A program made the translations under genes and the position numbers. Below are positions 20,001 to 27,311 of a stretch of 27,311 nucleotides of DNA, in pieces. The stretch spans positions 465,452 through 492,762 of the forward strand of contig FN649748.1 of NCBI GenBank assembly GCA_000310025.1, in the 5' to 3' direction. Every line of letters starts with the position of its first letter. Positions within the stretch are counted from its first letter, which is position 1. The DNA is from Ectocarpus siliculosus. Taxonomy: Eukaryota > Sar > Phaeophyceae > Ectocarpales > Ectocarpaceae. The notes beneath the pieces were generated by a model, which saw nothing but the letters and a program-made list of their open reading frames with translations, was not told the origin of the DNA and ran no database searches.

Positions 20001-23000
20001 CCAACCTGCTGAACAAGCAGAGGCAGCAGAGGTGCTGACCTACGCCTCAGTTCTGAAAAGAGCGGAGGCGGCTATAACGAGGACGAATCCGAACACGATT
20101 CAGCCTCCCACAGCCACGACGACAACAACAATCAATGACAGCAACGACGGCAGCGACGAGGAGGGCCAACTCAGCGAGCCTGGCTCACGCGGCGTCGCAG
20201 GAGACATGCTGGAGGCGCGCACAGGCGAGGCTTTGGAGGTAGCCGCATGCCTCCAGGTAGTGCCCTCGAATAGTTTATCATGGGCGCGCTCGACCACGCG
20301 GTCAGACGAAAACTGACCCGCCCAGCTTTTTGTGCTCCAGCTAGCGCTGGGAACATGTGTCCCGGACCCCGTGATCGCTCAGCTCTCCATCCAGAACGAC
20401 ATGTTGACGGCTAGGCTCAATGCCCTCGAAGAAGCCTTAGAACACGGAAGCCACATTTCGAGGGTCACCTAAAAAAATCGAGACCGGTCGCACGAGCAAA
20501 AATACTTTTCCCGTCCTTTTTTAGCAGCTTCAGCCGCCTGATTCCGCTTTTTTCTTTTTGGCCTTCTTTTTCTGGCCCTGACTTGAGAGCCGGGGTGCAA
20601 CCGCCCTCATCAAAAGACTCAGGCGGAGATTTAGCCTCCTTCTATTTCGGGCTTTTCTTCGTCACACCAGGCATTGTTGTCTGCGCGAACAGACTTTCGT
20701 CGAACGCCAATGAGAATACCCCCTGTTACCAAGGAAAGGTCCCTGAAGCGGTGAATATCCGTTCACTCGCGGAGGTATTTCGCTCTTGTTGCAGAGTAGC
20801 GAGGAATTGCCAAGCGTGGCTGACGTTAGTCGGCCTTGCTAGGTTGAAAGATGAGAGTGAGCCTCAGGGCCCGCTTTCACCTTCCGGCTGATCACAGCCA
20901 ACGGAGGGTCTCCTCTCGCAAACATCTTTAGACCTCGGGAACGTCGTTCGTGGGTCTCGGTATGTCCACTGCCACTAGGAAGATACCTATATCCTGGTTT
21001 CCACATTGGACGATTTTAATTTTTTTCCTCGGAGAGTGGAGGGGCTCGTGCCGTTTTCTACAGTCGGGTCTGCGACGTAAACAAGATGAACGAACTCTTG
21101 CTGAACGACGATAAAAGCCTGGCCTGCCTCTTTTGTAACGACACCGTCCCCGCGGGGGCTTGTGTGCCTTGCAGTACCGGGCGCTCTGACCCGGCCGCAC
21201 GAAGCACGGTCGTTCGGCGCACCCTGCCGCCGCGGCCTGTTACTGCTGTGCTTTTCTCGGAAAATAAAAACGGCTTGAATGGAGTATTCTCACGGAGTAC
21301 TCTATCCAGAGTGTACGGTCGACAATAGCAACAAGGCCGCGCGGTTAACGCCGGCGTACTATTTGGGTATCACAGTTTCGCAAGGTGCCCACCGAGGGTG
21401 GTTACGTGCATTTCTGTGCGCCGAGGTGTTCCAAGAGAAGAGGCGACAACAAGCGCCGGAAAACTTGGTGCCGCTCTGGCCACACGGCAGAGGTGTTCGG
21501 CGCGACCCAGAGCAGGTGACATGACGTTCAATGAAAGTCTGAGGTCTGTTGAAACATGGTGTGCGTTACCCCCCCCTGGGAGCGAGGCAGGGAAAACAAC
21601 AAACCTTGGTTGTTTAAAAAATATACATACAACCAAAGAAAGACGACCCGTTCTGGATGATACCACAGCAGTCGAGGGGAATGTGTTGAAGTCTGCACAG
21701 TTGTTGTTGTTGCCTGCTCTCTCTACTCACGTGATGGTCTCGCCCGCTTCCTTGATCTTGTAGTTGTTGGCTTGGAAGTACGCGATGATCTTTGCGGCCG
21801 TCTGCTTCACCGACTCCGCCCCCTTCTCCGTCGACGCCGGCCCGGGAAGCTCGTACGTCGCGTCTTTGTATCTGTAGAGGCAGACAGAAGAGAGCGCGCG
21901 CGCGGGGGGGGGGGGTACTCATGTTTTGCGTGCCTTTGCGGGTAGACCATTGACCACGCGTCCTCGAGAGGACGGAGAAGAGAGAGGGGGGAGGAAGAAA
22001 ACGTCTCGTTGTTTGCTATATATGTAGTCGCGTCGATGATCATTTCATGAAAGGGTCAGGAGGGAGGGGATTGGAGGGGGGGAGCATACCGTTCTACGTA
22101 GCTTTTGATTCCCACACAAGAGTCCAGCAGCGGGCGTGAAGCCGGGGACAGGGGTTGAAAAATGCTCCATCGCCGACGTCACCCCTTTGGTCTAGAAAGG
22201 GATGTCCAACTCGCTAGCGTTGCGAACGACGTAGGCAGTGAAGAAGTGGTGAAGCTCGTGATTCTCGTGCGTTCGCCCGTATAGGGAAAGAGACTCCGAT
22301 ACTCACCGAGTTGCAACGCAAAACGCAGCATTTTTGACTCGCAAGGAAACCCCCTCTCCCTCTGTGCGCCGACCCACTGGCTTGTACGCCGCACAGGGAT
22401 GGGCAAGAGAGATCCGTAAGTTCCAGCACACGCTCACGTCAAGAGAAGTTCAAGCACACTCACTTCGTCTTCGTCGCCCGCTTCACGACGGACCACAGGC
22501 CAGGGAAGGACAGCACGTACAGCCCCAGCGTCGTGTAGTAGCTGAACTTGGAGTACCCCACGCTGCCCGCAGCCTCCGCGACCGCTTCGTCGGAGAGAAG
22601 GAATGAAGGGAGAGCCGACACCGCGTGGTGCGCGGCGACCGCGGCGTCTACGACTTCGTGAGGGGCTACCACCATGGACAGCGGGGACCCCGCGGTGGAA
22701 GGCCAATGCCGCTGGTACGCCGCACGAGCCCTCCCTGAAAAGTCAGAGAGCGGGGGGGGGGGGGGGGCGTATATATATTCATATGTTTTACATGCCTTGG
22801 CGGTTAGAACTTTGACCACGCGTCCTCGAGAGGACGGGGCGTTGCTCCCACAGGACCAATCACCGATGGCCATTCGGCGCGGGGGGTGGCAAAGAGGTTC
22901 GGAGACTCGGTGCCTTCGTTTCGATGTTTGGGAAAGGGATGAATTACGCAAGAATTCGAGTGGCTTGAACCTGCCAGTAGTGCCGGCCGACTCGAAGCAC

Positions 23001-24512
23001 AAGAATATTTACTGGGTCTGGGCATCTCTTTTCATCGACCCCCCCTCCCTCTCTTCGAAAATGGAAAGCACGAAAGAAACAGTGGCTGGTGAGGTGCCGG
23101 CCCTCTCCGACGCGACACGAGAAACGCCTTCCCACGGCGGGAGGGGACTCCGCAACTCTTCGCGGCAGTGTCAAGGGTGGCACTTCCTAAACGAGGGGGC
23201 ACAGCAACTCTTCGCGGCAGTTTGGGGTGGCATTTCCTAAATGTCAGAGGAGGCTCAGCAGTACGACGCCGCAGTCTCAGGGGTGGTGCTTCCTAAACGT
23301 CGTATTGGGAAGGAAATGCCATCCTTGACACGACCGCGAAGAGTTGCCGAGCCTCCTACAGTACCGCAGAAAAATGAGGCGTTTCTCGTGTCACGTCTCA
23401 GAGGAGGGTCGGCACCGCACAAGCCAAGCCAACAGCCTTCTCACGAGGCTGAGACTTCCAGTCAGGGACACAAAGAGGTGTCAGTCACAGTGAAAAGAGC
23501 GAAAACGCAGTACCCAGAGCCCAACTGTTGTGCTTGAACATCATTCGAAAAAGTGCTGCATAGGCGGGGAGACTACAGTATTACTTGTTCTGTGCACGTC
23601 TGTGGGTGCAGGTTATGGTAGACAGACGTACATGATGCAACCTCGAACTCGTGTTGCATGGAGACTGCATGGGTGTAGCAACGAAAGATTGACTGGGAAT
23701 GCATACACCCAGTAGACAAGATGTTGGCATACGATGGACGTGCTGGGTTTGCTCTGCTCTCTGCCTTACTGATGCTGTAGGTCGAACGCTGATTAAAACC
23801 TTCGACAGCAGTTCATCCCGCCCTGGCTGTTGTCTGATTTTCTAGCACAAAAGAGAAATGCTGCGGCGGTACCGCTCGTTCGCTCCTGGGCACCAAGGGC
23901 AACTGCACAGAAAAGCTTGCAATAGTTCTGTCGCACGTGGGACATTATACTGCAAGCACAACCACCACGAACGGGAGATGGCCGTGCCACACATAAAGCA
24001 GCACGCCGTTCGTAAGAATGCGGCTGAAATCGCTCATGAAAGCGGCAAATCGCACGAAGCACATTGGGCGATATATGGGGCCGTTCAATGAATGATGTGT
24101 TTAGTTGTGCTTGGTGCTTGAGCACGTTTTCGCATATTCCAACCAGGCGTTCGGCTTGCCCCGCATCTGCCAGCACTGAAGCACCGCTACTCGACGCCAG
24201 TGAGTTAGCAGCGCGGCGCTCGAAACGACACGTTCATCGGGAGGAAGGGCATGATGTTCAACCTGGTCAGCTCGATCCACCTGTACTGTCAGCAGCAGCA
24301 TACACGGACGTTCCGCACGAACAGCAAATACAACGACGAATGAACTCACGTGAAGATACCGGGCGCCCACCGTTGACGGAGAAGAACCGACTACCACTAG
24401 TGGCGACAAATGCTGGGGTTCCCGTCGTGCCTGCGAAGAAGCCTTGGCCAGAGGCGGCCAGGCTGACGGTGCTCAGCGCCAGCAGAGCGCTCCTTGTTGT
24501 CCTTCGGGTCAT
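17071..24512 (-). CDS. CCB1: CCB1-type cytochrome b6f assembly factor (cofactor assembly of complex C)
   Basis: CCB1 acts in the thylakoid membrane in the CCB pathway that attaches heme ci covalently to cytochrome b6. Six exons, in order of transcription: 24512-24350, 22734-22464, 21871-21731, 18932-18780, 18068-17969, 17235-17071. They total 993 nt, 330 residues, and every phase matches. Donors are GTGAGT or GTGAGA. Residues 1-21 (MTRRTTRSALLALSTVSLAA) look like a signal peptide, followed by SGQGFFAG and a Ser/Thr/Arg-rich transit-like stretch: a bipartite presequence for a multi-membrane plastid. The mature part has TM1 in YYTTLGLYVLSFPGLWSVV (~120-138), a soluble loop with AYFQANNYKIKEAGETITFEG (~175-195), TM2 and TM3 (~204-250) ending in LLSPYAGVYYW, then a soluble domain with TLTEIYITG and KGMIRVKGLLEG. 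The last ~25 residues are a Pro/Ala/Glu tail. The final acceptor (ccttgaag) is weak in pyrimidines. Identity rests on motif order and spacing. Confidence 0.88.
18373..18588. mobile_element. MITE-like element with terminal inverted repeats (copy 2)
   Basis: The left arm (18373-18435: aagaggtggagagatgtcag, then ccaaagctcgattgctccac) is inverted at the right end (18521-18588). The arms are ~65 bp and imperfect, around an ~85-bp core without an open frame. The gaccga.ttccaaagctcgat stretch also matches the left arm of the element at 4665-4856. It sits in CCB1 intron 4. Confidence 0.7.
19453..21106. mobile_element. Large inverted-repeat, retroelement-like block in CCB1 intron 3
   Basis: Two arms of ~475 bp (about 19512-19985 and 20530-21008) are inverted copies with many substitutions and some small gaps, around a ~545-bp spacer. 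Just outside the arms, about 19453-19506 and 21048-21106 share a sequence in direct orientation (gtgccgt..., cagtcggg, cgacgtaaacaaga, aacgaactcttg). The spacer continues a plus-strand reading frame that starts in the left arm. Inverted inner repeats with direct outer repeats suggest a rearranged or nested retroelement, or a DIRS-like layout. No reverse transcriptase, integrase or transposase motif is visible, so it is non-autonomous or degraded. Confidence 0.65.
19897..20472 (+). pseudogene. Gag-like or hypothetical ORF with an in-frame TGA
   Basis: The frame is open from 19897 to a TGA at 20314-20316, then continues in the same frame for 51 more codons to TAA at 20470-20472. The encoded product starts with a Lys-rich stretch (QKKKAKKKKRNQ), then Ala/Glu-rich sequence with LTYASVLKRAEAAI, a Thr/Asn/Asp/Ser-rich linker, and after the stop a heptad-like helix (AQLSIQNDMLTARLNALEEA). 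Basic start plus coiled coil is compatible with a retroelement ORF1/gag, but no zinc knuckle is seen. An ATG at 19836 opens a different frame in the left arm, which could indicate a frameshift. The protein is not recognised. Confidence 0.4.
21086..21328 (+). pseudogene. Short Cys-containing ORF next to the inverted-repeat block
   Basis: An 80-codon frame beginning MNELLLNDDKSLACLFCND overlaps the right-hand direct repeat. It holds a C-x2-C-x8-C-x2-C pattern (CLFC...CVPC) that could bind zinc. The left-hand direct repeat keeps the same NELLL-like segment but lacks the ATG. It may be the start of a second, truncated retroelement ORF, or chance. No family is recognised. Confidence 0.25.
21904..21984 (-). 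mobile_element. Poly(C)-ended short dispersed element, copy C
   Basis: On the minus strand it reads hairpin cgtcctc/gaggacg, core ggtcaatggtct, an aggca-containing segment, catgagtac, then a run of 12 C. It sits in CCB1 intron 2 in sense orientation, and the C-run ends 33 nt before the exon 3 acceptor. The hairpin sequence differs from copies A and B but the stem is kept. Confidence 0.7.
22752..22842 (-). mobile_element. Poly(C)-ended short dispersed element, copy D
   Basis: On the minus strand it shows the same hairpin as copy C (cgtcctc/gaggacg), then ggtcaaagttct, aggcatg and an A/T-rich variant of the atgagtac segment, and finally 16 C. It is in sense orientation in CCB1 intron 1. The C-run ends only 17 nt before the exon 2 acceptor. 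Confidence 0.7.
23081..23431. mobile_element. Foldback element with nested inverted and direct repeats
   Basis: Outer arms of ~45 bp (left from 23081, with ggtgccggccctctccgacg then cgacacgagaaacgcc; right 23373-23431) are inverted copies. Inside, gcaactcttcgcggcag followed by a ggcattcctaaa-like stretch occurs twice in direct orientation (23152-23191, 23204-23241) and once inverted (about 23305-23346). The whole ~350 bp could fold into a long hairpin. It lies in CCB1 intron 1 with no conserved frame. Confidence 0.75.
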
Positions 24513-24780
24513 GTTTGACTTTGCTCCCTACCCCCGACCGCTCTGCCCCCCTATCTCTCTTTCTTGGTCCAGCTCACGAATCTATCTCACTGTTGCTCCA
24601 CGGCAGGCAGCAGTTGATGAGGCTACTAGCACGCTGTTGTGTGCCAAGGGAGGACAAAGAGATTGTTGCTGCGAGTACTCGTGTCTGAGTTGGAGAATGC
24701 TCTGCTCGCAAATAACGCCAATTTCGTTTTGTTGCCCCGCTGTAGAGGAGATCTGCACGCCCGATCCCTCGCACAAAACG
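24513..24780 (-). promoter_or_regulatory. Presumed CCB1 promoter and 5' UTR
   Basis: This is the region directly upstream of the CCB1 start codon on the minus strand. The short frames overlapping it lack motifs. No clear TATA box or initiator can be named. Its presence is inferred from the gene position only. Confidence 0.35.
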
Positions 24781-24783
24781 ACG

Positions 24784-25020
24784 CTATGCTAATCTGTCTC
24801 AGACTCTTTTTTTTTTTTTCTTAGTATGACACAACGAATCCATCTCTATCATAGAAAAGAGTCTGAGACAGATTAGCAATGAATTCATAGCGTCAGAAAT
24901 ACCTGTATGTCTACGATTTCCCAGACAGCATATAGGGACATCTCCCCTGCTGTTAACAGACTCAACAAGGCAGTTTGGTATCTTTTCTATGATAGAGTTG
25001 GATTTGTTGTGTAAAAAACT
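24784..25020. repeat. Nested inverted repeats upstream of CCB1
   Basis: A 23-bp perfect inverted pair, gctaatctgtctcagactct at 24788-24810 and its complement at 24855-24877, encloses a T-run and a segment (about 24820-24858, tatgacacaacgaatccatc). That segment is itself inverted at about 24982-25015. The two pairs interlock as A-B-A'-B', so only one pairing can form at a time. The block starts ~270 bp upstream of the CCB1 start codon. Confidence 0.85.
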
Positions 25021-25147
25021 TAGCCGATTTTATACTTTATCCAGTATGTTTGCTTACTTGGAAAATCCTGCGCAGACTCCCAAACTTTGCCGATTCCATA
25101 CTTTATCCAGTACTGTATGTTTACTTACATAGAAAACCTGCGTAGAT
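25018..25147. repeat. Tandem duplication of ~65 bp
   Basis: Two imperfect copies (25018-25079 and 25083-25147) share tttatccagta and the neighbouring tatgttt.cttac and gaaaa.cctgcg segments. They directly follow the nested hairpins and are AT-rich compared with the flanks. Confidence 0.8.
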
Positions 25148-26955
25148 GGGTGCCTCGTTTCGTCAATTCGTCGAACCGGTCTTTTAAGTTAATTTATTAT
25201 TTTGGATCCACCACCCCCCCTCCGCCCAGAGCATTTTTTTGGTGCGGCGGGTCCTGTTGCAAGTGGTCAGTACGCACCCACTAAATTGCCGGTTCGACTT
25301 GTATCTTGGGCACCTTCGCGATAACTCTCTTTGGAGCTCTTGAGACCAAGAAAGTCGACGTGGGTACAGATGGTACTGTAGTGCTGTGGTAAATCAACGC
25401 GCGACGAGTATCGTCGGCGTTGCCCTGTCTGAAACTGCTGTATGTGCGGCGCACATGTTAATTAAGCAGTAGTTGCGGTTCGCCGTAATTTTCGCTGCGA
25501 GGCGACTGACGAAATCTAACGCTCGCTCGATCTTTGAATGGATTGCCCGTGCTGCCAAGGTGCTGCATGTATATGTATACACGTAGTGCGCATGTGCATA
25601 GACATACATGCAGGTGCAGAGGTGTGTTCCTGAATCGATCAAATCGATCGGCTGATGATGCGGTTGTTGCCAGTGGACCCTGAGTCAACTACATACCTAA
25701 GACTTTTCTCGGAGGAGACAAGGAAGACGGCGAGCCGGTTCCGTGTGTAGAGAATCAGCGCGCATAATCGCACACGCTCGCGCACTTCTGGCGTAGGCAG
25801 CACGTGCTTGCACATTCGTGGCGAAAAGGTTAGTGTTATCATGCGTGGTAGCCTGATAGATATTGCGTCCAAACAAGTAAACGTGGAGAGTGGAGAGCGG
25901 AAAGTGGAGAAACGAAGTGAAACTTCGACGTTCTCATTCGGGATCCCGGACCACATAATAAGTCACCGAAGTTGGGCATAGCGGGCATACAAGTTGTGCC
26001 AAACAAGTGCTCTTCTTTGAAGGATATGTAGAGACTTCTGTTGTCTCCGATGTGTCCATGTACGAGAATGCTTGCTCCCCATCAAGCTCGCATGATGACA
26101 AGTCCTCCTCTCACCGCAGGTAATAATGATGATGCACAAAATCTTTCCGAACCCCCCCCCACACCATGACAGTTTTCGCTATGGGGCATATACAGCTGAA
26201 GTCTACGAACACCACCCCTTCCTGCATCCACAAATCCGCTGAGAGGCGCGCGATAATTTCCACACAATTTCACAATTTCATGCAGCTGTATAAACCCAAA
26301 ACGATCGTCGAGGGTCAAAACTTGTTGTCCCAGCGAGTCCACAACCATCACCACGCGACTAGACAACAGACAAGCAGTTTCCATGAGAGAGGTTGATCGC
26401 CCTCGAAACATAACGACACAAACAAACACCACCTCTCGTACAAAGCTGTCTGGGTGGGCTGTCGGATCCTACATGCTGCATCACCGCTGTGTGCACAACT
26501 ACGTAGGTATGTAGACACACACAAAGAAAGTAGCAGTGGTGCGCACGCCCACGCGAAACTCACAATGAACCGAGCAAAACTGAAAGCTGGCCACCTATAT
26601 CTACGTCCCGATTGCCTATCTTACCTTCTGCACCCGTACATGCCACAAAACGCAGGCACCCCAAGTTGCATCTTTCCTTCTCTCTGCGTGGCAGCTAGCT
26701 CTAATAGACAGTACACGTGTGCCCTCACTTGGCGCGTCAAAACCATGCTACACGCACGCGCGTCCCACACTTTGGCAAGACTTGATTCATTCGTGATTTG
26801 TGAAAGTGCAACACCATAATAGTACCCGCCCACAGAGGTAAAACCACGCCGCACACATGCCCAGGCGACCGTGTTGCCGTATGATGCCCTTGCATGAACA
26901 CTCGAGAAACCAGGCTTCCCTTCGACACACCCAACAACAGCTCGTCTCACTCACG
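25148..26955. other. Region without a recognised gene
   Basis: Apart from the weak exon candidate at 25697-25806, open frames on both strands are short, without family motifs or splice-consistent partners. Microsatellite-like tatgtatac and C-run stretches (26150-26160) occur. An upstream neighbour of CCB1 may begin beyond the window. Confidence 0.45.
25697..25806 (-). CDS. Weak single-exon candidate, unassigned
   Basis: On the minus strand, a caag acceptor at 25807 and a GTATGT donor at 25696 bound about 36 codons reading HVLPTPEVRERVRLC and then LYTRNRLAVFLVSSEKSL. The Leu-Pro start, Arg-rich helix and YTRNRL...FLV spacing faintly recall the N-terminal helix of Mediator subunit MED14. No partner exon was found on either side, so this may be chance. 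Confidence 0.15.
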
Positions 26956-27311
26956 CCCCCCCCCCCCCCAAAACTTCACAAAGCCTGCCCCAACGGCGAA
27001 AAAATGAAGTCACATGCAACCCCCCGGGTTTGTAAAAGGAAACGAAGCCCTCGAGAAAATCACGCTGGGCACACACGGGCACGGGTACCCCCCCCCCCCC
27101 CCCGGCCGGGGGCTTGTTCCAACTGGGTTTTTGCCCAAAATTTTTGGGAAAAAAAACTTTCAAAAAAGGAACAAACCCCGGAAAAAATGTAACCCCAAAT
27201 ATGCCCCCCGGCCCCCCGGAAATTGTTTCCTTCCCCACCCCCCCCCGGGGACAATGGTGGAAAAGAAAAAAAAAAAAGGGGGGGGGGGGGGGGGAAAAAA
27301 AACCGGCGGGA
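26956..27311. other. Low-quality contig end
   Basis: From about 26956, C, A and G homopolymers of 8-17 bases dominate and the open frames encode only Gly/Pro/Phe-rich noise. The same style is seen at 1-360. This is probably sequencing or assembly error rather than biology, although repeated C-runs may themselves have ended the contig. Confidence 0.7.

Noticed and set aside
22460-23002. 180-codon minus-strand ORF beginning upstream of CCB1 exon 2
   Set aside because: Only the part after the TTTCAG acceptor at 22735 is coding. The first portion translates the poly(C) element (a run of Pro) and intron.
1-27311. Bacterial defence, CRISPR or phage system
   Set aside because: Repeats do not have uniform spacers, genes are spliced and no defence-family motifs are visible. 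The window is eukaryotic.

Overview
This is nuclear DNA of a photosynthetic eukaryote. The coding exons are GC-rich and separated by introns with clear GT...AG boundaries and consistent phases, and there are no operons, Shine-Dalgarno sites or bacterial spacing. One gene encodes a thylakoid cytochrome b6f assembly factor (CCB1) that begins with a hydrophobic signal-peptide-like leader followed by a Phe-containing junction, as expected for a plastid surrounded by extra membranes. Long introns, (CT)n tracts, (CAG)n runs and many small foldback elements fit a stramenopile alga, possibly a brown alga. The lineage is an inference. Both ends of the window (about 1-360 and 26956-27311) look like low-quality contig ends, with stretched homopolymers and no coding signal.

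Layout, left to right. (1) 477-7499, minus strand: most of a DHX37/Dhr1-type DEAH-box RNA helicase gene (SSU processome), with five recognised exons; its 3' end runs off the left side. It carries an unusually large charged tandem-repeat insert in the second RecA domain. (2) 7500-8128: divergent intergenic region with a (CTG)8 run. (3) 8129-12221, plus strand: a four-exon gene for a 508-residue coiled-coil protein whose C-terminus resembles a tandem-RWD module, possibly a KNL1/Spc105-type kinetochore protein. (4) 12222-14237: no gene recognised. (5) 14238-14750: a tandem array of GC-rich palindrome-bearing repeats directly upstream of (6) 14954-15994, plus strand: a single-exon NudC/CS-domain protein. 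(7) 15995-17070: convergent intergenic region. (8) 17071-24512, minus strand: a six-exon CCB1 gene. Its 993-nt coding sequence is spread over 7.4 kb, and the introns hold a large inverted-repeat retroelement-like block, two foldback elements and two copies of a short poly(C)-ended element. (9) 24513-27311: upstream region with nested hairpins and a tandem duplication, one weak exon candidate, then the poor-quality end.

The genes do not form one pathway: ribosome biogenesis, probable chromosome segregation, chaperone/dynein-linked function and plastid cytochrome assembly sit side by side. The most interesting non-gene signal is a dispersed ~85-bp element with a 5' hairpin and a 3' poly(C) run. 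It occurs four times, always inside an intron, and its C-run always ends 17-53 bp from an exon, three times just upstream of a 3' splice site. That pattern is reminiscent of introner-like or splice-site-donating elements. I did not find an undescribed multi-gene system.
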